From positions 2,852,001-2,916,000 of the forward strand of contig NZ_JBBMQM010000001.1 of NCBI RefSeq assembly GCF_038900055.1: a DNA stretch of 64,000 nucleotides, read 5' to 3'. Positions 45,284 to 53,805 of the stretch are shown here, one piece after another (positions within the stretch are counted from its first letter, which is position 1; every line of letters begins with the position of its first letter). The DNA comes from Henriciella sp. AS95. GTDB lineage: Bacteria; Pseudomonadota; Alphaproteobacteria; Caulobacterales; Hyphomonadaceae. The notes below the pieces were generated by a model, which searched no databases, was not told the DNA's origin, and was given only the letters and a program-made list of their open reading frames with translations. The translations under genes were made by a program, and so were the position numbers.

Positions 45284-46198
45284 TTACCGGCCTTTGGGCT
45301 GGAGGGCGTACTGATCGATGGAGCTGGTGGGTATGGAATAGCCATCCTCGCTAAGGATCGCCGCCAGGTTCTCTTCGACCGTTTCGGCAGTGAGGCCATC
45401 GCGTGTCATTCCGGGCGCCGTCGCCGTGAAGATTCGCGCGACGCGGCCGCCTGCAACGCTGAGCACTTCCCCATTCAACCGGCAGCGGCGATGGGACAGA
45501 TAGACGACGACCGGTGAAACAGCTTGAGGGGTCAGCCGAGAGGTATCCAGCTCCGGATGCTTGTCGAAATAGGCCTGCGCCAGCGGCGTCTCAGCGACCG
45601 GACAGATCGTGTTCACCTTGATGTCGAGATCGCGATTGTCGAGGGAGGTCGCCCTGGAAAGGCCAAGCACTCCCGCCTTCGCGATGACATAAGGCGCCGT
45701 ATCCGGCGCGCCGAACGCACCAACCGCCGACGCGGTGTTGATGATGCGTCCGTAGCCGGCCTTGCGCATATGGCGCAACGCAGCTCGGCTGGTCCAGAAC
45801 ATGCCGAACAGATGCACATTCAGGACGCTAGCCAGCTGCTCTGTTTCGATATCCTGGACCTTTCCCCCAATGCCATTCCCGGCATTGTTGACGAGGATGT
45901 CGATGCGGCCCCATTTGCTTGCCGCTGCCTCAACCGCCGCTTCGGCACCTGCCTCCACCCCGACGCTGTCGGATATGGCGTCGGCAACCAGCCCTTCGGA
46001 CCTCAACTGAGCCGCCACGTCCTCTGCCGACAGTTTCTCGCCGCTAGCAGTCGCAATGTCGTTCAGCATGACCCGGGCCCCGCGCTCGGCCAGCGCACGG
46101 GCATGGCTAAGGCCGAGGCCACTCGCCGCCCCCGTGACCAGCGCAACCTCTCCATCGAAGTGCAGAGGAGGCTCAGGCGAAGGTGTGACCTCAGACAT
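45284..46198 (-). CDS. SDR, MFE-2-type (R)-3-hydroxyacyl-CoA dehydrogenase-like
   Basis: A 304-residue SDR with TGAASGLGLSHARALAERG and the triad Ser157, Tyr170, Lys174 (YVIAK). The C-terminal extension, with YLSHRRCRLNGEVLSVAGGRVARIF, is the pattern of the (R)-3-hydroxyacyl-CoA dehydrogenase domain of peroxisomal multifunctional enzyme 2. A matching hydratase-2 type MaoC protein is encoded at 58995. The ATG at 46198 overlaps the end of a 28-codon ORF by eight bases; the frame also extends upstream to 46252 without a ribosome binding site. Confidence 0.85.
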   Translation of the reverse strand: MSEVTPSPEPPLHFDGEVALVTGAASGLGLSHARALAERGARVMLNDIATASGEKLSAEDVAAQLRSEGLVADAISDSVGVEAGAEAAVEAAASKWGRIDILVNNAGNGIGGKVQDIETEQLASVLNVHLFGMFWTSRAALRHMRKAGYGRIINTASAVGAFGAPDTAPYVIAKAGVLGLSRATSLDNRDLDIKVNTICPVAETPLAQAYFDKHPELDTSRLTPQAVSPVVVYLSHRRCRLNGEVLSVAGGRVARIFTATAPGMTRDGLTAETVEENLAAILSEDGYSIPTSSIDQYALQPKGR

Positions 46199-46277
46199 GG
46201 TCGAGCGGAACCTGTCCGGCGATCTCGCGGCCAAAAGCGATGGCGGCAGCATGCGCGTCCGGCAGGGTCTCGGTCAT
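46191..46277 (-). CDS. 28-residue ORF between two SDR genes
   Basis: An ATG at 46277 preceded by AAGGGAGATAGCGAC, a good ribosome binding site, opens a frame ending TGA at 46191 inside the start of the next SDR gene (ATGTCTGA). The product begins MTETLPDAHAAAIAFGREI and ends PLDHV. No family is recognised. It fills most of the 103 bases between the SDR genes, so it may be a translated leader for coupling to the SDR, a small protein, or the remnant of a lost gene. The SDR itself has no ribosome binding site, which favours coupling. Confidence 0.4.
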   Translation of the reverse strand: MTETLPDAHAAAIAFGREIAGQVPLDHV

Positions 46278-46301
46278 GTCGCTATCTCCCTTGGCTCGTG
46301 A

Positions 46302-47108
46302 TTATGCGGCACTGACCAGTTCAAGACCGCCAGAGACGCGGATGCATTGACCTGTGACGTAGCCCGCCAGATCGCTGACAAGAAATTCCACCACGCCGGT
46401 GATATCGCTGGCCTGGCCGAGGCGCCTCAGCGGAATCTTTGACTCCTGTCCGCCGGTCGCGAGCTTCCGGGCAGCCGCCTGGCTTGCAACCCGCGGCGTC
46501 GCGACAAGGCCGGGGGCGACGCAATTGACGCGCACCCCATCCGGTCCGAGTTCCACGGCGAGCGATCGTGTATATTTCTCGATGGCCGCCTTCGAGGCAG
46601 AGTACATCGCGAACCGGGCCCCGGCATCGTCGGCACTGACGCCGACCGTTGAGATGTTCACGATCGACCCGCCTTGCTTGCGAAGCGCTGGCGCGCAGGC
46701 CTGACACATGTTCACGGCCGTATCGAAATTGACCGAAAAGAGCTTGCGCCTGTCCTCTTCACTGGAGGATGAGGCCGAACTGTTCTCGATGGGCGTGATC
46801 GCCCCGCCCGCATTGTTGACGAGGATATCAATGCGCCCGAAATGCTGCTCGATCTTCTGGACAGCGTCGAAGGCAGCTGTCCGATCCGACAGATCCGCTT
46901 CAATGGCGAGACAGTCCCGACCAAGCTCAAGGATCTCGTCGCGAACCGTGGCTGCAGAGAGCTTTTCGCCGTAGCGGGCGGCAACGTTCAGGTCGATATC
47001 GAGAATGGCAATATCCGCCCCGAGCTTCGCGAGCCGCAGGGCGTGGGAACGCCCCATGCCGCCAGCACCACCGGTGACGATGGCGAGTTTTCCTTCAAGC
47101 GAATTCAT
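46302..47108 (-). CDS. SDR family oxidoreductase
   Basis: A 268-residue classical short-chain dehydrogenase: TGGAGGMGRSHALRLAKLG at the cofactor site, NNAG at residues 98-101, and active-site Ser153, Tyr169, Lys173 (YSASK). It precedes the 28-codon ORF and the MFE-2-like SDR on the same strand. It is divergent from the LysR gene. It could be a cis-dihydrodiol or hydroxyacyl-CoA dehydrogenase; the sequence alone does not decide. Confidence 0.88.
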   Translation of the reverse strand: MNSLEGKLAIVTGGAGGMGRSHALRLAKLGADIAILDIDLNVAARYGEKLSAATVRDEILELGRDCLAIEADLSDRTAAFDAVQKIEQHFGRIDILVNNAGGAITPIENSSASSSSEEDRRKLFSVNFDTAVNMCQACAPALRKQGGSIVNISTVGVSADDAGARFAMYSASKAAIEKYTRSLAVELGPDGVRVNCVAPGLVATPRVASQAAARKLATGGQESKIPLRRLGQASDITGVVEFLVSDLAGYVTGQCIRVSGGLELVSAA

Positions 47109-47124
47109 TATGCCGCCTCCCTTT

Positions 47125-47142
47125 TTAGAACATTTATTCTAA
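47125..47142. promoter_or_regulatory. Palindromic element TTAGAACATTTATTCTAA
   Basis: Imperfect palindrome (two mismatches) 16 bases in front of the SDR start and about 70 bases from the LysR start. Left arm TTAGAACAT matches the elements at 15720 and, less well, 38129. The close position to the SDR start would suit a repressor. Confidence 0.45.
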
Positions 47143-47210
47143 GGGTCATCTGATTGCCATTCGAGTCATATTCTGCGCAAGTAAGGCTTCAGTTTTCTGG
47201 AAAGGTGAGG

Positions 47211-48161
47211 ATGCGGTATAATCTGCCCCCTCTGAATGCGTTGAAGGCTTTCGAAGCCACCGGCCGCACAGGAAGTCTCAGCGCTGCCGCCCGCGAATTG
47301 CGGGTTTCGGTCGGCGCTGTGAGCCGGCATGTCGCGATTTTGGAGTCCTATTTCGCCTGCGAGCTTTTCGAACGCCGCCATGACGGCGTTGACCTCACCC
47401 AATGGGGCAAGCCACTGCACGCGGCTGTGGCGACAGCTTTCGCGACGATGGATGCTGCTTGCCGGGACGTGGACTCAGGCACCTCCCGCCCGATCCGTCT
47501 GCGAACGTTCACCAGCATGGCCACTGACTGGCTCACCCCGCGGCTGGGAGAGTTTCGCAAATCCCATCCAGACCTGCCAATCCAATTGAAGCAGGCTTTC
47601 AGCGACATCAGTTTCGCCCTCGAACCGCTCGACGCTGCTGTTTCAACACAGACCATTCTGGAGAGCGGCATTCGCCAGGTCGAAATATTCCCGACGATCT
47701 TCACACCCGTTGTGGCGGCGAACCTCAAGACTGATTCAAACAGCAGCCTCCTCACCGGCCGGAACGCCCTTCCCCTGCTCTTCACGCGGCGAGAAATACC
47801 CTTCTGGGAAAAGCTCTATGACACGATGGGGCTCGGAACTCCCGCATTCGAACGGGGCCTCGAATTCGACAGTCTCAGCCTGACCTATCAGGCCGCGCGG
47901 CGCGGCGCGGGGGTCGCGCTGGGTCTCCTCTTCTTTGTTGCCGACGACCTCGCATCAGGCTCGCTCGTCCCCATCTCGACCACCTGTCTGGATGTCGAAC
48001 TGCCGCAATATCTCTACATTCGCTCAGGACGAAAAAAGCATCCGGGCACACAAGCGCTCACAGAGTGGATCCAGAGCGAGGCGCAAAAGACTAATGATGC
48101 GTTGAACGATTTGTTCGGCACAGTCCTCTCGCCGCCGGTCAAGACAATCGTCAGCCACTAA
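47211..48161 (+). CDS. LysR family regulator (GcvA-like)
   Basis: A 316-residue LysR-type regulator. The N-terminal helix-turn-helix (NALKAFEATGRTGSLSAAAREL, VSVGAVSRHVAILE) and the C-terminal periplasmic-binding-like domain fit the GcvA subgroup. ATG 47211, with AAAGGTGAGG upstream, is preferred to the frame start at 47154. It is divergent from the SDR pair and upstream of an alcohol dehydrogenase/esterase unit; either could be its target. Confidence 0.88.
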   Translation: MRYNLPPLNALKAFEATGRTGSLSAAARELRVSVGAVSRHVAILESYFACELFERRHDGVDLTQWGKPLHAAVATAFATMDAACRDVDSGTSRPIRLRTFTSMATDWLTPRLGEFRKSHPDLPIQLKQAFSDISFALEPLDAAVSTQTILESGIRQVEIFPTIFTPVVAANLKTDSNSSLLTGRNALPLLFTRREIPFWEKLYDTMGLGTPAFERGLEFDSLSLTYQAARRGAGVALGLLFFVADDLASGSLVPISTTCLDVELPQYLYIRSGRKKHPGTQALTEWIQSEAQKTNDALNDLFGTVLSPPVKTIVSH

Positions 48162-48243
48162 TCTCTGCGGCCCACGCCCATCAGATAGCGATGATCGACC
48201 CATGCCGCGTCGAAGCGCTCTTGCAATGCTCGCCATCAAATGT

Positions 48244-48257
48244 AAAACATTTGTTTT
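48244..48257. promoter_or_regulatory. Palindromic element AAAACATTTGTTTT
   Basis: A perfect 6-2-6 palindrome (AAAACA-TT-TGTTTT), 44 bases upstream of the MDR oxidoreductase start. It shares the AACA-N2-TGTT core with 38129 and is close to the elements at 15720, 30071 and 47125. Confidence 0.5.
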
Positions 48258-48300
48258 GAATGATTGGCGCCGCAATGGCGGCCAGAAGAGGATGCTTGAG

Positions 48301-49320
48301 ATGAGAGTATGGGAAGTCCAGGACGCCTGGGGAATTGATAACATGCGGCTGGTCGAAAAAGACACGCCAAACGAGCCAGGCCCAGACGAAATTCTCATCA
48401 AGGTGCACGCCGCCTCGGTCAATTACCGCGACCTGGTCACGGTTGAAAACAAAACACCCTTCGGCGCCCTTCCCCAGATTCCGCTGTCAGACGCCGCCGG
48501 CGAAGTCGTGAAAGTCGGGTCAAATGTCGACCGGTTTGCTGTTGGCGACCGGGTCTGCCCGAGCTTTTTCCCCAAATGGCAGGATGGCCCTGTCAGCAAG
48601 GCTGACCGGTCCGTTTCGCTCGGCTCCGCGTCCGCTGCAGGCGTCCTTCAGGAATACGTCACCGTCCACCAGGACGCCGCCTCGCGCTTCAGTGATAATC
48701 TGTCGTACCAGGAAGCCGCCACCCTTCCCTGCGCCGGCCTGACGGCATGGCGCGCCCTGTCTGCAGAAGCGAAGCTCCAAAAAGACGACTGGCTCCTCGT
48801 TCAGGGAACGGGCGGTGTTTCGATCTTCGCGCTACTTATCGGCAAGATGGTCGGCGCGCGCGTGATCGTCACGTCCTCGTCAGACGAAAAGCTCGAACGG
48901 GCTGTTCAACTCGGCGCAGATGCCACGATCAACTACAAGAAGACGCCTGACTGGGGCAAAGAGGCGCTGGAAATTACCGGCGGCTCAGGCGTCGACGTCA
49001 TTGTCGAAGTCGGCGGCGGCGGAACGATCAATCAATCGATCGGCGCTGCGGCGGTCGGCGCAAGGGTCGTCATCATCGGCGTCCTCGGCGGACGCTCACA
49101 GGAACTGCTCATGCCGGCAATCTTCGGCAAGAACCTTTCCCTTCAGGGCATCTCTGTCGGCAACCGCCAGCAGTTCGAAGACCTCAATGCCGCTATTTCC
49201 AAGAACGGTATCAAGCCGGTCATCGACGAAGTCTTCCCGTTTGAAAAAGCTGATGATGCCATCCGCCACCTCGAAAGCGGCAAGCACTTCGGCAAAATCG
49301 TGATCGACTTTGACCAATGA
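48301..49320 (+). CDS. MDR family NAD(P)-dependent alcohol dehydrogenase, zinc-free type
   Basis: A 339-residue medium-chain dehydrogenase/reductase: GroES-like N-terminal half (ASVNYRDLVTVENKTPFG) and Rossmann half with GTGGVSIFALLIGKMVGA. The structural zinc loop with four cysteines is absent, unlike the paralogue at 53806. It resembles quinone reductases and alcohol/enone reductases. ATG 48301 is chosen for spacing to GAGG; the longer frame to 48202 would run through the palindromic element. The stop overlaps the next gene by four bases (ATGA). Confidence 0.85.
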   Translation: MRVWEVQDAWGIDNMRLVEKDTPNEPGPDEILIKVHAASVNYRDLVTVENKTPFGALPQIPLSDAAGEVVKVGSNVDRFAVGDRVCPSFFPKWQDGPVSKADRSVSLGSASAAGVLQEYVTVHQDAASRFSDNLSYQEAATLPCAGLTAWRALSAEAKLQKDDWLLVQGTGGVSIFALLIGKMVGARVIVTSSSDEKLERAVQLGADATINYKKTPDWGKEALEITGGSGVDVIVEVGGGGTINQSIGAAAVGARVVIIGVLGGRSQELLMPAIFGKNLSLQGISVGNRQQFEDLNAAISKNGIKPVIDEVFPFEKADDAIRHLESGKHFGKIVIDFDQ

Positions 49321-49988
49321 CGCAGACTCCAAGCCTCAAATACACTGTCCATAGCGCGTCGTCTGACACTGCAACAGCCAACGTCATCCTGCTTCATGGT
49401 CTCGGCCACACCGATTCCATCGTTTACGATGACATCAAAGGCGCCATTCCCTCAGGCGCGCGCATCTACGCCCTGCAGGGCCCGCACCCTTTCGGACAGG
49501 CGCCAGACAAAGGGTTCGGATGGTTCAACATCGAATTCAATGAGTCCGGACCACCAACGCCGGACCTGGAGCAGGAAGCGTCCAGCCGCCAGGCTATCGC
49601 GGCCTTCCTGGACACGCCTGAACCGAGCCTTCCGCTCATCCTGATCGGTTTCGGCCAGGGCGGCGTCATGGCGGCTCACCTGTTCCTGCAGCATCCCGAA
49701 AAAATGCAAATGTGTATCGTGGCGTCCGGCCGGATCATGCCGCACCTGCTCGAGGCGCATCCGCCAGGACCGGCACACCAAAGCGTTCCCCTCATCTGGG
49801 TCCATGGCGAGAGCGATCCGGTCATTCCGCTCGCGGCAGCGCAAGCGGCCGCCGATCAATTGAAAACGGCCGGGGTCGGTCTGACGTTTATGCCTCATGC
49901 AGGCGGGCATGAATGGCCCGAGAAATTCAATTCGGCCGTGTCTGCCGAGATCGCGACCGCAATACGCAACAGCCAAACGTCCAGATGA
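49317..49988 (+). CDS. Phospholipase/carboxylesterase-fold protein lacking the serine nucleophile
   Basis: A 223-residue alpha/beta hydrolase of the small carboxylesterase/acyl-protein thioesterase family: LLHGLGHTDS near the N-terminus, Asp in HGESDPVIPL and His in AGGHEWP. The nucleophile elbow, normally GFSQGG, reads GFGQGG: codon 49653-49655 is GGC, so Gly113 replaces Ser. The other triad members are kept and the frame is intact. It may be a non-catalytic binding protein, use another mechanism, or be a recent loss-of-function allele. Translationally coupled to the MDR oxidoreductase. Confidence 0.82.
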   Translation: MTQTPSLKYTVHSASSDTATANVILLHGLGHTDSIVYDDIKGAIPSGARIYALQGPHPFGQAPDKGFGWFNIEFNESGPPTPDLEQEASSRQAIAAFLDTPEPSLPLILIGFGQGGVMAAHLFLQHPEKMQMCIVASGRIMPHLLEAHPPGPAHQSVPLIWVHGESDPVIPLAAAQAAADQLKTAGVGLTFMPHAGGHEWPEKFNSAVSAEIATAIRNSQTSR

Positions 49989-50156
49989 GCCAAGACCGCC
50001 ACAAAATTCTTCTCAAATGGCAAGAAATTTAGGGGACATAACGCGCTGCAAACCCGTTCCGCTCAATGGCAATACCTTTACGCCAGAGAGCTTCCACGGA
50101 TAGTCTGAAACCAAAATAAGACCAAAATGGTCAACGTCGATGGGAGGAAAAGCGAT

Positions 50157-52193
50157 ATGGCGAAGCCACAGACTCTGAGCTCTGATTGCCGTGATCAGAC
50201 CCCGCACGGCGCGACGACATCGACACCCGATTGGGGCGAGCATCTGTGGACCCCATCAAGCCGGCGGGTAAACGAATCCAACCTGATGCGCTTCATGCTC
50301 TGGCTGGAGCAGGAGCGAAATCTCCAGTTTTCAAACTATGAAGAGCTATGGAACTGGTCCGTTTCGGATCTCGACGGTTTCTGGTCAGCCATCTGGGACC
50401 ATTTCGGTGTCGAAGCAGAGCAGCGTTACGACCGGATCGTATCCAACCCCCAGATGCCCGGCGCGACCTGGTTTGAAGGATCGCGGCTGAACTTTACCCA
50501 GAACATCCTCCGCCATGAAGCGGCCACCCCCGACAAGACCGCCATCGTCGCATTCTCCGAAGACGAACCCATGCGCGAGATCACCTGGACCGAGTTGGGA
50601 AGCTCGGTGCGCAAGCTCGCAACAGCGATGCGGTCGATGGGCATAGAACCAGGTGACCGCGTCATCTGCTATCTTCCGAACAGGGTTGAAGGGATCATCG
50701 CACAGCTTGCCTCTGCAGCCATCGGCGCAATCTTCTCATCAGCCTCTCCGGAGTTTGGCGCGAAGACTGTTGTAGACAGGTTTGGGCAACTCGAACCGAA
50801 GCTGATTTTCGCGGCAGCCTCCTATCGCTTCAATGGCTCCACCAAGGACAAGCGGGACAGCATCGATGCTGTGCTCGGTTCAATTCCCAGCCTTGAGCAC
50901 ATCGTCTACGTGTCCTCGGATTGTCCGGCGACGCCCCCTCCTGCCACGATCAAGCGCCATGACTGGGGCGCACTGCTTGATCAGTCCGCCGGAGACCCAG
51001 GCGGCTTCAAATATGAACAGGTCGGCCACGACCATCCACTCTGGATCCTGTTTTCATCGGGCACGACCGGCCTGCCAAAGGCAATCGTGCAAAGCCATGC
51101 CGGCATCCTGCTCGAACATCTGAAATCCGGACACTTCACAGCGGAGCTCAAGCCGGAATCGACGATCTTCTTCTACACGACCACAAGCTGGATGGTCTGG
51201 AATTCCCTGATCTGCACGCTGCTCACCGGATGCAGCATCGTCATCTACGATGGCAGCCCGCTTTACCCTGACGCCGCAGCGCTTTGGCGGATGACGGAAG
51301 AGGCCCATGTCACGGACCTCGGTTTCAGCCCGGGGCTGGTGCAGAAAATGGCTGCGACCAATGTCGTGCCTGCAGCCCAGTTTGATCTCGAACACCTCGA
51401 AATGATCGTCCTCGGCGGCGCGCCCTCCACCCCTGAAACCTTCAGCTGGTTCTACGAGAATGTGAAGGAAGACCTCTGGGTTACCTCACAGACCGGCGGC
51501 ACAGATTTGTGCGGCACGATCGCGGGCGCCGTCGCAACCAGGCCGATCTTCGCAGGCGAGATCCAGGGACCGGCGCTGGGCATCCATGTCGATTGCTTTT
51601 CTGCCGATGGCGAAAGCCTGCGCAATGAGACTGGGGAACTGGTGATACGCTCGCCCTCGCCGTCCATGCCCATCCGCTTCTGGAACGACCCTGACGACAG
51701 CCGGTACCATGAAACCTACTTCAGCACGTTTCCGGGCGTCTGGCAGCAAGGAGACCTCTGCCAGATCAACGACCGTGGCGGCCTCTATGTCGTGGGACGG
51801 TCCGACGCGACGCTCAACAGGAACGGGGTGCGGATCGGAACGGCCGAAATCTATCGGGCGATGGAGACACTTCCCGAAGTCGCAGACTCTCTGGTCGTCT
51901 GTGTCTCGGACGAGATCATTCTGTTTGTTCAGATGCGCGATGGTCACGACTTCAATGATGCCGCGTCGGCATCGATCTCTGCTGCGCTGAAGCGCGAAAC
52001 CAGCCCGCGGCACATTCCCAACAGGATCGTCGCGGTCCCGGCCATTCCGTACACCCTCACAGGCAAACGACTGGAAGTTCCTGTTCGGCGACTACTGGAG
52101 GGCACGCCCCTCAATCGCGTTGCCGATCCCCAGATGCTTCGCGATGCGCGGGCCCTGGAATGGTTCGAACAATTCCGAATGACCTCGCTCTGA
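50157..52193 (+). CDS. Acetoacetyl-CoA synthetase-like acyl-CoA ligase
   Basis: A 678-residue adenylate-forming ligase of the acetoacetate-CoA ligase group, recognisable from the long N-terminal part (GEHLWTPSSRRVNESNLMRF, GATWFEGSRLNFTQNIL) and the AMP-binding motif LFSSGTTGLPKAIVQSH. The ATG at 50157 has GGGAGGAAAA upstream; an earlier ATG at 50127 lacks one. Homologues with this length activate acetoacetate or other oxo-acids. Followed by a second ligase on the same strand, 47 bases downstream. A short palindrome, GACCA-AAA-TGGTC, lies at 50120-50132 just before the gene. Confidence 0.87.
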   Translation: MAKPQTLSSDCRDQTPHGATTSTPDWGEHLWTPSSRRVNESNLMRFMLWLEQERNLQFSNYEELWNWSVSDLDGFWSAIWDHFGVEAEQRYDRIVSNPQMPGATWFEGSRLNFTQNILRHEAATPDKTAIVAFSEDEPMREITWTELGSSVRKLATAMRSMGIEPGDRVICYLPNRVEGIIAQLASAAIGAIFSSASPEFGAKTVVDRFGQLEPKLIFAAASYRFNGSTKDKRDSIDAVLGSIPSLEHIVYVSSDCPATPPPATIKRHDWGALLDQSAGDPGGFKYEQVGHDHPLWILFSSGTTGLPKAIVQSHAGILLEHLKSGHFTAELKPESTIFFYTTTSWMVWNSLICTLLTGCSIVIYDGSPLYPDAAALWRMTEEAHVTDLGFSPGLVQKMAATNVVPAAQFDLEHLEMIVLGGAPSTPETFSWFYENVKEDLWVTSQTGGTDLCGTIAGAVATRPIFAGEIQGPALGIHVDCFSADGESLRNETGELVIRSPSPSMPIRFWNDPDDSRYHETYFSTFPGVWQQGDLCQINDRGGLYVVGRSDATLNRNGVRIGTAEIYRAMETLPEVADSLVVCVSDEIILFVQMRDGHDFNDAASASISAALKRETSPRHIPNRIVAVPAIPYTLTGKRLEVPVRRLLEGTPLNRVADPQMLRDARALEWFEQFRMTSL

Positions 52194-52240
52194 ATCTTGC
52201 GAGCCCAGCCCTATCGAAACACTCAAAGAAGGCTAGAGAA

Positions 52241-53779
52241 ATGCTTCTTCACGTTCACAATCACGCACAAGAAACGCCTAACCGGACCGCTTACAAGATG
52301 ATGCCGAGCGGCGAGACCGTGACATTTGCAGATTTGGAGCAACACTCGAACCAGTGCGCTCACCTGCTTCGCGAGTGCGGACTCGGTCGCGGCGACGTCA
52401 TTGCCATCCTGCTGGAAAATCACGCGCGCTACTTCGAGATCGCGCTGGCTGCGGAAAGATCCGGTCTATACTTTACCGGCATCTCAACCCATCTCTCCGC
52501 CAAGGAGGCCGGCTACATCGTCGCGGACTCCGACGCCAAAGTTCTGTTCGCCTCGCAAAAGACACTGCCGACAGCGCTGGAAATCGCCGCGGCCCAACCG
52601 GGGCTCATCGTCTTTCTGGTCGATGGATCGGCAGAAGGCGCACGCGACTATGTCGCTCACCGCGATGAACAGCCCGGAACGCCGATTCCCGACGAGAGCA
52701 TGGGCGGTCCAATGTTGTATTCGTCGGGAACAACCGGCCGCCCCAAGGGCGTGAAGTTCGACCTTCCCGACACGCGTATCGATGAAATGGATGCCCTGAC
52801 GCAGCTCGCAAACAGTCGGTTCGGCTTTGAGAACGGCATGATCTATATCTGTCCCGCCCCCATGTACCATGCGGCTGCCTTGCGCTGGAGCCTCAGTGTC
52901 ATGAAACTTGGCGGCAGCGTCATCGTGATGGAGAAGTATGACCCCAAATACGCGCTCGAACTTATTGAGCAGGAAAAGATCACGCACTCTCAATGGGTGC
53001 CGACACACTTCATCCGTATGCTGAAACTCACGGATGAAGAGCGCCTTGGACATGATCTGTCGTCACACAAAATCGCCCTTCACGCCGCGGCCCCCTGCCC
53101 TGTCGGGATCAAGGAGCAGATGCTTGATTGGTGGGGGCCGATGATCCACGAATACTATGCTGGCACCGAATTCAACGGAATGACCATCATCACGCCTGAA
53201 GAGTGGCTGGCCCACAAGGGATCTGTCGGTCAGGCGAAGTTCGGCACATTGCACATCCTGTCGGAAAACGGTGAGGAGCTGCCGCCTCGCAAGGAGGGCG
53301 CTATCTTCTTCGAAGGTGGAAACCAGTTCAGGTACCACAAGGACGACGCCAAGACGGCAGACTCATACAATGACAAAGGCTGGAGCACGCTGGGCGACAT
53401 CGGCTGGGTGGACGAGGACGGCTATCTCTACCTCACCGACCGCAAGAGCTTCATGATCATTTCCGGCGGGGTGAACATCTACCCTCAGGAGATCGAGGAC
53501 GTCATCGTCACGCATCCGAAAGTCGCAGACGTTGCCGTCATTGGCGCGCCGGACCCTGATCTGGGTGAGCGCCTCGTCGCTGTCGTCCAGCCGCTCGACA
53601 TGTCCGATGCGGGCGACGATCTCGCCTCCGACATCCAGGAACATGTCCTCTCGCAGCTCGGCAGGATCAAGCTTCCACGGCAGATCGACTTTCTGGAAGC
53701 GCTGCCACGGCTACCGACCGGCAAGCTCTTTAAGCGGCAGCTGCGCGACGAATACTGGAAGGAAGCGAAGGGCGCCTAG
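52241..53779 (+). CDS. AMP-dependent acyl-CoA synthetase
   Basis: A 512-residue acyl-CoA ligase with YSSGTTGRPKGVKF and the C-terminal hinge LTDRKSFMIISGGVNIYPQE, ending with the catalytic lysine region PTGKLFKRQL. The frame is open to 52160, inside the preceding ligase, but ATG 52241 matches the usual family N-terminus (HVHNHAQETPNRTAY). The group includes fatty, aromatic and steroid-acid ligases; the neighbours suggest a pathway-specific acid. Convergent with the zinc MDR gene. Confidence 0.88.
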   Translation: MLLHVHNHAQETPNRTAYKMMPSGETVTFADLEQHSNQCAHLLRECGLGRGDVIAILLENHARYFEIALAAERSGLYFTGISTHLSAKEAGYIVADSDAKVLFASQKTLPTALEIAAAQPGLIVFLVDGSAEGARDYVAHRDEQPGTPIPDESMGGPMLYSSGTTGRPKGVKFDLPDTRIDEMDALTQLANSRFGFENGMIYICPAPMYHAAALRWSLSVMKLGGSVIVMEKYDPKYALELIEQEKITHSQWVPTHFIRMLKLTDEERLGHDLSSHKIALHAAAPCPVGIKEQMLDWWGPMIHEYYAGTEFNGMTIITPEEWLAHKGSVGQAKFGTLHILSENGEELPPRKEGAIFFEGGNQFRYHKDDAKTADSYNDKGWSTLGDIGWVDEDGYLYLTDRKSFMIISGGVNIYPQEIEDVIVTHPKVADVAVIGAPDPDLGERLVAVVQPLDMSDAGDDLASDIQEHVLSQLGRIKLPRQIDFLEALPRLPTGKLFKRQLRDEYWKEAKGA

Positions 53780-53789
53780 GCGGGCGCCC
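53770..53789. terminator. Possible bidirectional terminator stem
   Basis: GGGCGCC-TAGGCG-GGCGCCC forms a perfect 7-bp stem across the stop codon of the acyl-CoA ligase, between convergent genes. There is no T-run on either side, so termination strength is doubtful. Confidence 0.35.
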
Positions 53790-53805
53790 CTCATTCCAAC
53801 CCGCC

